From Aquitalea pelogenes (GTDB lineage: Bacteria; Pseudomonadota; Gammaproteobacteria; Burkholderiales; Chromobacteriaceae), in the NCBI RefSeq assembly GCF_001515305.1, contig NZ_LNQV01000042.1:1-37480 (forward strand): a stretch of 37,480 nucleotides of DNA, read 5' to 3'. The notes under the pieces were generated by a model. The model did no database searches. It was not told the origin of the DNA and saw only the letters and a list, made by a program, of their open reading frames with translations. Position numbers and translations under genes: made by a program. Of this stretch, positions 7,731-17,802 are shown one piece after another. Each line of letters begins with the position of its first letter. Position 1 is the stretch's first letter.

Positions 7731-9566
7731 ATGTTCAAAGCCCGACAATCCCTGTGGCTGCTGGTGTTGGCCAGTGCAGCCCAGGCCGACGTCCTGCCCG
7801 TTTTTCAGGGCGATGAAGTGGTGGTGACCGCTACCCGTCAGCCGCAATCAGTGGTCAAGACCTTGTCGGATGTGTCGGTGATCACCCGTGAAGACATCGA
7901 CCAGTCCTCGGCCACCAATCTGCCGCAGCTGCTGGCGCGGGTGCCGGGCATCGAAGTGGTCAGCTCGGGCAATGTCGGCAGCCAGGCCAGCCTGTATCTG
8001 CGCGGTAGCAATGCCAACCAGACTATCGTCCTGCTGGACGGCATGCGTATCGTATCCGCCACCAGCGGCACTACCGCGCTGGAAAACATTCCGCTGGACA
8101 GCATCGAGCGTGTCGAAGTGGTGCGTGGCAGCAGCTCCAGCCTGTATGGCGCGGATGCCATTGGCGGGGTAATCCAGATTTTCACCCGTCAGGGTAGTGG
8201 TGCACCACGCTTCAACGCCGCGCTGGGATTTGGCGACCATGGTCTGGTCAAATCCTCGGCGGGTGTCAGCGGCAAGGTGGACAATACCGCCTTCAATCTG
8301 CAGATCAACCAGGAGCAGACCGACGGTTTCTCCGCCACGAATCCGCAAAGCAGCAACTACAACGCCGACCGCGACCCCTATCGCAACCTGTCCTACAACG
8401 CCAGCCTCACCCAGACCATTGCCAGCGGACATGATATTTCGTTGCAACTGTTCCAGATCATGAGCAAGCTGGACTACGACGGCTATCAAAGCACCGGTGA
8501 GGACTTGCAGCGCAGCCGCCAGACCGGCGCGGCACTGGAATCCAGAAACCGCTTCAACGATATCTGGAGCAGCACCCTGCGTTACAGCTACACCATGGAC
8601 CGCCAGGAACACTGGAATAACGGTAATCTGAGCGCCCGGGTCGACTTGTACCAGACTGCACAAAATGCCTTGCTGTGGCAAAACGACCTGCATACTGCCT
8701 GGGGCAAGCTGCTGGCTGGTGCCGAATACACCGAGCAACATGTGGACAGCAGCACCTCCTACGATGCCCACTCGCGTAGTAACAAGGCCGGGTTCCTCGG
8801 TTACAGCGGCGAGTTTGGCCGCCATCTGCTGCAAGCCAGTGCCCGTCGCGACCAGAACGAACAGTTTGGCGGCAAAACCACCGGTCAACTGGGTTATGGT
8901 TACCGTCTGAGCGATACCCTGATCGCGCGTGCCAGCTATGGCACCGCCTTCAAGGCTCCGACGTTTAACGATCTTTACTATCCCTACGATGGCAGTTATT
9001 CAGGCAACCCCAAGCTGAAACCGGAAACCTCGCACAACAGCGAACTGGCCTTGCAATTCAAGGATAACGGCCGTTCGGCATCGTTGACGCTGTTCCGCAA
9101 CAGCATCAATAACATGATTGCCATGACCTCCGACTACAGTACCGTGACCAATATCAGCCAAGCCACCATTCAGGGCGGCACGCTGGCCGGAGCCATGGCA
9201 ATGGGTAACTGGGATTTGTCTGCATCCGCCACATATCAGGACCCGCTGGACAACGCCACTCATCAGCAATTGCAACGTCGCGCCCGTGCCTATGGTCAAC
9301 TGGCGGCTGCCTATGACTGGGGCAAGGTCACCACCGGGGTGGAGTGGCAGTTGAGCGCCAAGCGCCGGGATACCACCGATAGCGGCAGCAATGTCTGGCT
9401 GGGCGGCTACACCCTTACCAATGTGTATGCCAACTACCGCTTTGCCCGCGAGTGGACGGCCACCGTCAAGCTGAGCAATCTGTTTGGCCGTCAGTACACC
9501 TCGCTGTATGGTTACAACACCGCCGGGCTGGGTGGCTTTGTCGGTGTCAGCTACCAGCAGAAATAA
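7731..9566 (+). CDS. btuB: TonB-dependent vitamin B12 outer-membrane receptor
   Basis: This 611-residue protein matches BtuB length. A signal peptide (MFKARQSLWLLVLASAAQA) is followed by a TonB box-like DEVVVTATRQ near residues 25-35 and a plug domain with VPGIEVVSSG, LYLRGSNANQTIVLLDG, and RVEVVRGSSSSLYGADAIGGVIQIFTR. The rest is a 22-strand barrel with alternating hydrophobic strands. It imports corrinoids across the outer membrane using TonB energy. The start at 7731 is set by the signal peptide and GGAG ten bases upstream. The C-terminus ends GFVGVSYQQK, so the usual final aromatic residue is three positions inside. It is the first gene behind the cobalamin riboswitch and is followed by cobU and btuF. 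Confidence 0.95.
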   Translation: MFKARQSLWLLVLASAAQADVLPVFQGDEVVVTATRQPQSVVKTLSDVSVITREDIDQSSATNLPQLLARVPGIEVVSSGNVGSQASLYLRGSNANQTIVLLDGMRIVSATSGTTALENIPLDSIERVEVVRGSSSSLYGADAIGGVIQIFTRQGSGAPRFNAALGFGDHGLVKSSAGVSGKVDNTAFNLQINQEQTDGFSATNPQSSNYNADRDPYRNLSYNASLTQTIASGHDISLQLFQIMSKLDYDGYQSTGEDLQRSRQTGAALESRNRFNDIWSSTLRYSYTMDRQEHWNNGNLSARVDLYQTAQNALLWQNDLHTAWGKLLAGAEYTEQHVDSSTSYDAHSRSNKAGFLGYSGEFGRHLLQASARRDQNEQFGGKTTGQLGYGYRLSDTLIARASYGTAFKAPTFNDLYYPYDGSYSGNPKLKPETSHNSELALQFKDNGRSASLTLFRNSINNMIAMTSDYSTVTNISQATIQGGTLAGAMAMGNWDLSASATYQDPLDNATHQQLQRRARAYGQLAAAYDWGKVTTGVEWQLSAKRRDTTDSGSNVWLGGYTLTNVYANYRFAREWTATVKLSNLFGRQYTSLYGYNTAGLGGFVGVSYQQK

Positions 9567-9570
9567 ACCG

Positions 9571-9587
9571 GCACGCCCATGGCGTGC
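9571..9587 (+). repeat. Intercistronic hairpin btuB/cobU
   Basis: GCACGCC (9571-9577) pairs with GGCGTGC (9581-9587) across CAT, five bases after the btuB stop. It lacks a U-tract; an adjacent CTCCCGGGAG palindrome (9590-9599) adds structure. It probably tunes stability or partial termination rather than ending the operon, because cobU begins 48 bases later. Confidence 0.6.
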
Positions 9588-9634
9588 TACTCCCGGGAGC
9601 ACCTGACCCGCCCCCGGATCATCAGGAAACCAGC

Positions 9635-10159
9635 ATGACCCACCTGATCACCGGCGGTGCGCGTTCCGGCAAAAGCCGCCATGCCGAACACCTGGCCATC
9701 CAGCATGGCGGCCCGGTCTGCTATATCGCCACCGCCGAAGTGCGTGACGAAGAGTTTGCCGAACGGGTGCGCCAGCATCGCCTGCAACGGCCTGCGCATT
9801 GGCAAGTGCAGGAAGCCGGGCGTGACCTGGCCGGGCTGATTCTGGGCCACGACCAGGAAGACGGCCTGTTGCTGGTGGACTGTCTGGGCATGTGGCTGAT
9901 GCGCTTTTTCGGTCCGGACGATGGCTTCGACGAGGTGGAATTCGTCCGGCAGCGGCAGTGGCTGCTGGAAGCCATCGATGCAGTACAGGGCCGCTTGCTG
10001 CTGGTCACCAATGAAATCGGCTGGGGCGTGATGCCGATGAGTCGCATGGCACGCCTGTATGGCGACCTGCTGGGGCGGCTGAACCAGGACGTTGCGGCCC
10101 GCTGTCAGCATGTCACCCTGGTAGCCTGCGGGCTGCCCTTGTCGCTCAAGGGCGGCTGA
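9635..10159 (+). CDS. cobU: Bifunctional adenosylcobinamide kinase / guanylyltransferase
   Basis: The 174-residue enzyme phosphorylates adenosylcobinamide and then transfers GMP to give adenosylcobinamide-GDP, the substrate of CobS. The N-terminal P-loop GGARSGKS (residues 7-14), then YIATAEVRDEEFAERVRQH with its conserved histidine, LLVDCLGMWL and LLVTNEIGWGVMP are all family motifs. The ATG at 9635 is preceded by AGGAAA. Its TGA (10157-10159) overlaps the btuF ATG as TGATG. The gene is under the btuB riboswitch, whereas its pathway partners cobT, cobC and cobS are on the opposite strand. Confidence 0.95.
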   Translation: MTHLITGGARSGKSRHAEHLAIQHGGPVCYIATAEVRDEEFAERVRQHRLQRPAHWQVQEAGRDLAGLILGHDQEDGLLLVDCLGMWLMRFFGPDDGFDEVEFVRQRQWLLEAIDAVQGRLLLVTNEIGWGVMPMSRMARLYGDLLGRLNQDVAARCQHVTLVACGLPLSLKGG

Positions 10160-11034
10160 TGCTGCTGCGCGCTTTTGCCCTGTGGCTGCTGTTGTGCGTC
10201 GGCCCGGCCCGGGCGGCAGTCAGTGCACCCGATGCCAGTGGCAAACTGCTGACCCTGCCGCAGGCGGCGCAGCGTATTGTTTCCCTGTCGCCCCATGCCA
10301 CCGAAATGCTGTACGCCATTGGTGCCGGCCCACGGCTGGTGGCCACGGTGGACTACAGCAATTACCCGCCGCAAGTGCGTGCGCTGCCGCGGGTGGGCGG
10401 CTATAGCGGCATCAGCCTGGAAGCGGTACTGCGCCAGCGGCCGGACCTGGTGGTGGCCTGGCAGGACGGCGGCAACCTGCGCGAGCTGGAGCGCTTGCGC
10501 CAGCTGGGCGTGGCCGTGTTCATCAGCCATCCCTTGCAACTGGATGATGTGGCCGCAGAAATGCAAAGCCTGGGCCGCCTTACCGGAATGCAGGCTACGG
10601 CTGCCGCAGCGGCCTCTGCTTACCGCCAGCAACTGGCCACGCTGCGTCAGCGCTATGCCCGCCGCGCACCGGTCAGCGTGTTTTACCAGATCAGTGCCGC
10701 GCCCATTTTTACCGTCAGCCAGCGCAGCTTCATGGGCGCCATGATGCAACTGTGTGGCGGGCGCAATGTGTTTGGCACCCTGAGGCAAGCCGCACCGCAA
10801 GTAAGCATGGAGGCGGTTGTGGCGGCCCGGCCACAGGTGATGCTGGCGGCACGTGCCGACATCCTGCGCATGTGGGATCGCTGGTCCGCCCTGCCGGCCG
10901 TGGCAGCAGACACCCGTTACGTGCTGGATGAGGACCTGCTGACCATTCCGGGGCCACGTTTGCCGCAAGGTGCAGCGGCACTGTGTGCCACGCTGGACAC
11001 AGCACGGCACAGACTGGGTTTGACGCTGGACTAG
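10159..11034 (+). CDS. btuF: Corrinoid-binding periplasmic protein, BtuF-like
   Basis: The 291-residue protein begins with a signal peptide (about residues 1-19, ending GPARA) and continues with RIVSLSPHATEMLYAIGAGPRLVATVDYSNYP, the type III substrate-binding protein fold used for vitamin B12 and siderophores. A helix backbone links two lobes, with LEAVLRQRPDLVVAW in the first and FMGAMMQLCGGRNVFG in the second. Position behind btuB and cobU, with a four-base coupling to cobU, and the riboswitch make B12 the likely ligand. The partner permease and ATPase (btuC, btuD) are not in the window. No terminator follows; a promoter for the next genes overlaps its 3' end. Confidence 0.88.
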   Translation: MLLRAFALWLLLCVGPARAAVSAPDASGKLLTLPQAAQRIVSLSPHATEMLYAIGAGPRLVATVDYSNYPPQVRALPRVGGYSGISLEAVLRQRPDLVVAWQDGGNLRELERLRQLGVAVFISHPLQLDDVAAEMQSLGRLTGMQATAAAAASAYRQQLATLRQRYARRAPVSVFYQISAAPIFTVSQRSFMGAMMQLCGGRNVFGTLRQAAPQVSMEAVVAARPQVMLAARADILRMWDRWSALPAVAADTRYVLDEDLLTIPGPRLPQGAAALCATLDTARHRLGLTLD

Positions 11035-11048
11035 CTGGCCGTTATCCT
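11020..11048 (+). promoter_or_regulatory. Sigma-70-type promoter for the zapA operon
   Basis: TTGACG (11020-11025) and TATCCT (11043-11048) are separated by 17 bases and overlap the end of btuF. The predicted transcription start falls at about 11054-11056, on or beside the ATG of the next gene, and no Shine-Dalgarno precedes that ATG. The mRNA may therefore be leaderless. Confidence 0.5.
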
Positions 11049-11055
11049 CGCCGCC

Positions 11056-11283
11056 ATGGACAAGGAACTGGAATATCTCGAATCCCGCGTGCAGGCCCTG
11101 GTTGCCCGCATCAAGGAACTGGAAACCCAGAACGGCCGTTTTGCCCAGGCGCTGGCTGAAGCGCTGAAGGAAAACGCCGAGCTGAATTTCCGCGTGAACG
11201 AAACACGCAGCCGCGTGGCCGCGCTGGTAGAACGTCTGCCCAAGGCAGAGGAACCGGAGCAGGCTGAAGGAGAGGCAGAATGA
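11056..11283 (+). CDS. Small coiled-coil protein upstream of zapA (TIGR02449-like)
   Basis: The 75-residue protein is almost entirely a heptad-patterned helix: LEYLESRVQALVARIKELE then NGRFAQALAEALKENAELNFRVNETRSRVAALVERL, followed by an acidic tail. Small coiled-coil proteins of this kind precede zapA in many gammaproteobacteria and betaproteobacteria and resemble ZapB in size and character, so a role near the division machinery is plausible but not shown. Its TGA overlaps the zapA ATG (ATGA), giving translational coupling. There is no recognisable ribosome-binding site before its own ATG; the bases upstream are C-rich. Confidence 0.8.
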   Translation: MDKELEYLESRVQALVARIKELETQNGRFAQALAEALKENAELNFRVNETRSRVAALVERLPKAEEPEQAEGEAE

Positions 11284-11591
11284 GCGATATCGTGCAGGTC
11301 GACATTGAACTCCTGGGCCGTCATTTCACCATCGGCTCGCCGGTGGATGAGCGTGAAACCCTGCTGGAGGCGGTACGTCTGCTGCAAGGCAAGATTGATC
11401 TGATCCAGCAGCACGGCAAGGTGATGGATGCCGACAAGATCGCCATCATGGCTGCTTTGAACATTGCCCATGATTTGTTGCGTACCAAAGTGGGAGAGGG
11501 CTTGGAAATGGCTTCATTCCAGCGTAAAATACGCAACATGAGCGAAGCAGCTGATACAGCGCTTCGCGAAAGCCAGCAAGCCCTGTTCTGA
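11280..11591 (+). CDS. zapA: Cell division protein ZapA
   Basis: The 103-residue protein binds FtsZ and promotes bundling of Z-ring protofilaments. The N-terminal globular part has VDIELLGRHFTIGSPVDERETLLEAVRLLQGKID, matching the ZapA pattern of a beta hairpin then helix. DKIAIMAALNIAHDLL and the long C-terminal helix form the tetramerising coiled coil. It overlaps the preceding coiled-coil gene and is followed by the 6S RNA, the same order as in Escherichia coli. Confidence 0.93.
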   Translation: MSDIVQVDIELLGRHFTIGSPVDERETLLEAVRLLQGKIDLIQQHGKVMDADKIAIMAALNIAHDLLRTKVGEGLEMASFQRKIRNMSEAADTALRESQQALF

Positions 11592-11637
11592 TTTCTTACT
11601 CTCAGGCAGGAACTGGCAGACACCCAGATCAGCTTAT

Positions 11638-11815
11638 CCCCTGCGGTGTTCGTGAAGGCTAACAATTCCTTTGTACCAATGCGTTCGCTTTTGGCCGCCA
11701 GCGTGAGTCACGGGTGTGTCGCGTCCCTCGAGGATGCGCCCGAAGTGACTGGCAGGTAGCCCTCCCTGGAAACAGGGTACAAGCGAATTATGCCCAAACG
11801 ACACTCGCGGGGGTC
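11638..11815 (+). ncRNA. ssrS: 6S RNA
   Basis: The 292-base gap between zapA and the 5-FTHF cyclo-ligase gene is where 6S RNA lies in many proteobacteria. The ends pair: CCCCTGCGG, GT and TCGT (11638-11653) match ACGA, AC and TCGCGGGGG (about 11799-11814), with small bulges. Inside, AGTCACGGG (about 11706-11714) pairs with CCC and GTGACT (about 11747-11758), capped by GCGTCC/GGATGC around a CTCG loop. This long, bulged rod with an internal open region is the 6S architecture, which sequesters sigma-70 RNA polymerase in stationary phase. The length of about 178 nt is typical. The exact ends are inferred from pairing. Confidence 0.8.
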
Positions 11816-11883
11816 TCCCTTCCACACCGGCGCATCTTGCTCCGGGTCGTTTTCATTTGTCCCTTGATTGTCAGGCTTGCGCC

Positions 11884-12504
11884 ATGCTCACTCCCGACAC
11901 TGCCGTTAACGACAAGATTGCCCTGCGCAAGGCCGTGCGTCGCCAGCGCATGGCACTGACGCCCGCCTACCGTGCACAGGCCATGCGTGCGGTGGCACGT
12001 CATGCCAGCCGCTTATTGCGGCGCGGGCGGCGTATTGGCGGTTATCTGGCGGCAGGCTCGGAGCTGGATGTGGAAACCCTGCTCAGTAGCGCGTTACAGC
12101 GTGGTGCCAGCGTATGGTTGCCGCAAATTCCGGCCCGTGGCCGCCGCATGTGGTTCTCGCGCCTGACGGGTGACGGGCGGTGGTATCGCCATGCACGCTA
12201 CGGCATCGTGGAGTTTGACGGCCCCTGTGTGCGGGCGGAAAAGCTGGATGTGCTGCTGGTGCCATTGCTGGCGGTGGATGAGGACGGTTATCGCATGGGG
12301 CAGGGCGGCGGTTTTTACGATAGCAGTCTGGCCTTCCGGCAGCGGCCGCGTCGCTACGGCAAGCCTTTGCTGGTGGGCGTGGCTTACGATTGCCAGCGGG
12401 TGCTGCAGGTGCCGCGTGAAGCCTGGGATGTGCAGCTGGATTATCTGCTGACCGAAAGCGGCCTGCATCGCTTTGCCCGTCGTCAGCGCGTCAAAGCCTC
12501 CTGA
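11884..12504 (+). CDS. fau: 5-formyltetrahydrofolate cyclo-ligase
   Basis: The 206-residue enzyme converts 5-formyltetrahydrofolate to 5,10-methenyltetrahydrofolate using ATP. The N-terminal KIALRKAVRRQRMAL is the family start. YLAAGSELDVETLL follows, then LLVPLLAVDEDGYRMGQGGGFYD, in which the glycine-rich GQGGGFYD is the nucleotide-binding signature, and KPLLVGVAYDCQ. The ATG at 11884 is preferred over the TTG at 11857, because the latter adds residues outside the family. The position directly after 6S RNA matches the ygfA/fau arrangement, in which the RNA and the enzyme may share a transcript. Confidence 0.93.
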   Translation: MLTPDTAVNDKIALRKAVRRQRMALTPAYRAQAMRAVARHASRLLRRGRRIGGYLAAGSELDVETLLSSALQRGASVWLPQIPARGRRMWFSRLTGDGRWYRHARYGIVEFDGPCVRAEKLDVLLVPLLAVDEDGYRMGQGGGFYDSSLAFRQRPRRYGKPLLVGVAYDCQRVLQVPREAWDVQLDYLLTESGLHRFARRQRVKAS

Positions 12505-12545
12505 CGGAGGCTGTGGGCGGGATTGTGGCAGGTCGTGGCGGTTGT

Positions 12546-12692
12546 TTATCGCTCCCAGTGGTGACCATAGCCATAGGCCGGGACGGCTACAACCGGAACA
12601 ACGACTTCAGGTCGGTAGGCAACCCGTGGTGGAACAACGACGCAGGCGCTCAATGCACTGGCCAGCAATACGCCAATCAACAGGCTTTTCAT
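12546..12692 (-). CDS. Small lipoprotein, 48 residues
   Basis: A ribosome-binding GGAGAGA lies six bases before the ATG at 12692. The protein starts MKSLLIGVLLASALSAC, a lipoprotein signal with the lipobox LSAC (cysteine 17). The short mature part is Val/Pro/Tyr-rich (VVVPPRVAYRPEVVVPVVAVP) and ends in GYGHHWER. This resembles the small Val/Pro-rich outer-membrane lipoproteins common in betaproteobacteria; no function is known. The longer in-frame start would bury the signal sequence. It converges with the cyclo-ligase gene. Confidence 0.75.
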   Translation of the reverse strand: MKSLLIGVLLASALSACVVVPPRVAYRPEVVVPVVAVPAYGYGHHWER

Positions 12693-12821
12693 GATTCTCT
12701 CCGGTGTACAAGGGCCAGACGGCCGCAGTTGTTTATCTGCTTTCAAGCTTAATCGAACACAGCTGCTGCAAGATGGCGTAAATTGTTAAGACCACCTTCC
12801 ATTGATTAACAGACATTTCCC

Positions 12822-13279
12822 ATGCGTTATTGGCTGATGAAGTCCGAACCGGACGAAACGTCGATTGATGATCTGATGGCCGAGCCACAGCGGGCATTCG
12901 AGTGGACCGGCGTGCGCAATTACCAGGCGCGCAATTTCATGCGCGATGACATGCAGGCGGGCGACCGGGTGCTGTTCTGGCATTCCAGCTGTGCCGAGCC
13001 AGGCATTGCCGCCTGGCCGAGGTGGTGGGCAGCGCCCATGCCGACTCCAGCCAGTTTGACCCGGCCAGTCCGTATTTCGACGCCAAATCCACGCCCGAGG
13101 CCCCGCGCTGGCAGTGTGTTGACGTGCGCTTCCTGAGCAAGACCCCGCTGCTTACACCTGCCTTGTTACGGCAGCACCCGTCGCTGGAGCAGATGCAGGT
13201 GCTCAAAAAAGGCAACCGCCTGTCGATTACCCCGGTCAGCCAGACCGAGTGGGAATACATCACCACCCAGCTTTGCTGA
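12822..13279 (+). pseudogene. EVE-domain protein, frameshifted
   Basis: EVE domains belong to the PUA-like fold and bind modified bases in RNA or DNA. The N-terminal part reads MRYWLMKSEPDETSIDDL, FEWTGVRNYQARNFMRDDMQAGDRVLFWHSS, all hallmark strings. The C-terminal part is in another frame: VVGSAHADSSQFDP, then PRWQCVDVRFL and MQVLKKGNRLSITPV. One extra G or C at about 13011-13013 restores ...EPGIAxLAEVVGSA... and a 152-residue protein of family length. No good Shine-Dalgarno is seen before 12822. It lies 20 bases ahead of pip, so they may be co-transcribed. Sequence error is the likely explanation. Confidence 0.85.
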
Positions 13280-13299
13280 GGCAGTCTGTCTGGAGCGCA

Positions 13300-14241
13300 A
13301 TGCTTTATCCGTCGATTGAACCATTCAGCCAGGGCATGCTGCCGCTGGATGGCCTGCATCAGATGTACTGGGAACAATGTGGTGCGCCGGATGGCCAGCC
13401 CGTGCTCTACCTGCATGGCGGGCCGGGCGATGGCTGTGCCCCGGCCAGTCGCCAGTTGTTTGATCCCTCCCATTACCGAGCCATCCTGTTTGATCAGCGC
13501 GGCAGTGGCCGTTCGGTGCCGCGTGGTGAATGGCGGGACAACACCACGGCGCATCTGATTGCCGATATCGAACGCTTGCGCGAGCATCTGGGCATCGAGC
13601 GCTGGCTGCTGTTTGGCGGCTCCTGGGGCAGCACGCTGGCACTGGCGTATGCCCAGGCTCATCCGCAGCGGGTGACCGGACTGGTCCTGCGCGGCATTTT
13701 CCTGGGGCGGCAAAGTGAAATCGACTGGTTCATGCATGGCATGGGGCAGTTTCACCCGGAAGCCTGGCAGGAATTTGTCGCGCCGATTCCGCCTGCCGAG
13801 CGTGGGCAGCTGCTGCAAGCCTATTACCGCGGCCTGTGCGACCCCGACCCGCAAGTCCACCTGCCGCTGGCGCGCAGCTGGGGCCGTTACGAGGCCAGTT
13901 GCGTGGCCTTGCGTCCCCAACCCGACACCATGCTGCGTGCCGGCAGCGAGTATCTGGCCTTGCCACTGGCGCGGCTGGAAGCCCATTACTTCATCCACCG
14001 TATCTTTCTGCCCGAAGGGCAGTTATTGCAACAGCTTCCGCGCATCCGTCACTTGCCGGCCATCATCGTGCAAGGCCGTCATGATGTGATCTGCCCGCCG
14101 GCCACGGCGCACGAACTGGCCCGCCACTGGCCGGAGGCCGAATTCCAGCTGGTGGAAGCTGCCGGTCACTCCTTGTGGGAAGAAGGCATTTTGCAGCGGC
14201 TGTTGCAGGCACTGGAGCGCTGCAAGCAGCTGCCGCGCTGA
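13300..14241 (+). CDS. pip: Proline iminopeptidase
   Basis: The 313-residue alpha/beta hydrolase removes N-terminal proline from peptides. The oxyanion-hole motif HGGPGDGC is followed by FDQRGSGRS. The nucleophile serine 108 sits in GGSWGS, the catalytic aspartate 262 in GRHDVICPP and histidine 290 in AAGHSLWE. The WGRYEASC segment is the S33 cap signature. The ATG at 13300 has GGAG six bases upstream. The EVE gene precedes it closely, and a 275-base non-coding region with the leuS promoter follows. Confidence 0.95.
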   Translation: MLYPSIEPFSQGMLPLDGLHQMYWEQCGAPDGQPVLYLHGGPGDGCAPASRQLFDPSHYRAILFDQRGSGRSVPRGEWRDNTTAHLIADIERLREHLGIERWLLFGGSWGSTLALAYAQAHPQRVTGLVLRGIFLGRQSEIDWFMHGMGQFHPEAWQEFVAPIPPAERGQLLQAYYRGLCDPDPQVHLPLARSWGRYEASCVALRPQPDTMLRAGSEYLALPLARLEAHYFIHRIFLPEGQLLQQLPRIRHLPAIIVQGRHDVICPPATAHELARHWPEAEFQLVEAAGHSLWEEGILQRLLQALERCKQLPR

Positions 14242-14388
14242 ACTGCCGGTAGTCGGCTGCCGGTAAAAAAATGCAAACGCCTTTGTGATGGCCCGCTGCC
14301 TGGTGCAGCCTGTGTGGCGACTGGCCGGCACCGGGTTTGCCAGGGCTGGCGGCAACGGGGGCAAGCGTTTGTTTTTGTGCAGCTCTTA

Positions 14389-14415
14389 TCGACATGCCCC
14401 TCTGGCCGCTATAAT
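14389..14415 (+). promoter_or_regulatory. leuS promoter
   Basis: TATAAT (14410-14415) is a perfect minus-10. TCGACA (14389-14394) is a fair minus-35 at a short 15-base spacing. Transcription would start near 14422, leaving a leader of about 95 bases before leuS. Confidence 0.6.
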
Positions 14416-14426
14416 GGCCCGATTGA

Positions 14427-17135
<2,709 letters not shown>

Positions 17136-17173
17136 ACCCCGGTCCGCCCTTGACGGGGCGGGCCAGCAATCCT

Positions 17174-17221
17174 GCCGGTCAGCTTTGCCTTCCCCTTCCC
17201 GTGGGGCAGGGCCTGACCGGC
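17174..17221. repeat. Inverted repeat between leuS and lptE
   Basis: GCCGGTCAG (17174-17182) pairs with CTGACCGGC (17213-17221). Inner bases CCCC (17192-17195) and GGGG (17203-17206) can extend the structure. There is no T-run after it, and the lptE ribosome-binding GGAG follows within 15 bases. It may modulate readthrough from leuS into lptE. Confidence 0.5.
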
Positions 17222-17241
17222 TCCTGTTACGGAGAACAGGC

Positions 17242-17802
17242 ATGAAGCGAATCCTGCGCGGACTGGTCCTGACCAGCCTGGTGTTCCTGCTTGGCGCTTG
17301 CGGTTTTCATCTGAAGGGCATCGGCGGCAATGTCCGCCCGCTGCCGTTTGGCAGTGTGTATGTGGATGAGGGCAGCAGCAAGCTGGGTGGCGTGCTGCGC
17401 GAAACCCTGGCCCATAACGACAAGCTGATTGTTCTTTCGGCTCCGAAGCAGGCCGAGGCAGTGGTCAGCGTGGTGAGTGAAAGCCAGTCCAAGGACGTTT
17501 CCACCATCAATAGCGGTGGCAAGGTCAACGAGTACCAGCTGAGCTACAGCGCGACGGTGCGTACCGTGATTGGCGGCGTACCCGTCGAGCCGGACATGAA
17601 CCTGACCGTGCGCCGTTACATGAATTATTCCGACAGTGACGTACTGGGCAAGGAACAGGAAGAAAACCTGCTGTGGAACGACATGCGTCACGACGCCGCC
17701 GAGCAGCTGGCCCGCCGCCTGTCCTATCTCAAGCGTCCGGGCGCACAAGGCCAGTCCGGCCCGCAAAGCCTGAAGCCAGTCAATGCCCAGCCTAAGCCCT
17801 GA
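17242..17802 (+). CDS. lptE: LPS-assembly lipoprotein LptE
   Basis: The 186-residue outer-membrane lipoprotein plugs the LptD barrel that delivers lipopolysaccharide to the surface. The lipobox LLGAC places the lipidated cysteine at residue 20, followed directly by GFHLKG, the LptE hallmark (CGFxLRG). The body has alternating strands such as VYVDEGSSKLGGVLRETL and EYQLSYSATVRTV, and a helix ending in ARRLSYL. The ATG at 17242 has GGAG nine bases upstream. Its 3' end overlaps holA by 20 bases, as in the usual leuS-lptE-holA order. Confidence 0.94.
   Translation: MKRILRGLVLTSLVFLLGACGFHLKGIGGNVRPLPFGSVYVDEGSSKLGGVLRETLAHNDKLIVLSAPKQAEAVVSVVSESQSKDVSTINSGGKVNEYQLSYSATVRTVIGGVPVEPDMNLTVRRYMNYSDSDVLGKEQEENLLWNDMRHDAAEQLARRLSYLKRPGAQGQSGPQSLKPVNAQPKP

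Noticed and set aside
12937-13998. A 353-residue antisense frame over the EVE and pip genes
   Set aside because: Both plus-strand genes have strong family motifs; the antisense frame has none.
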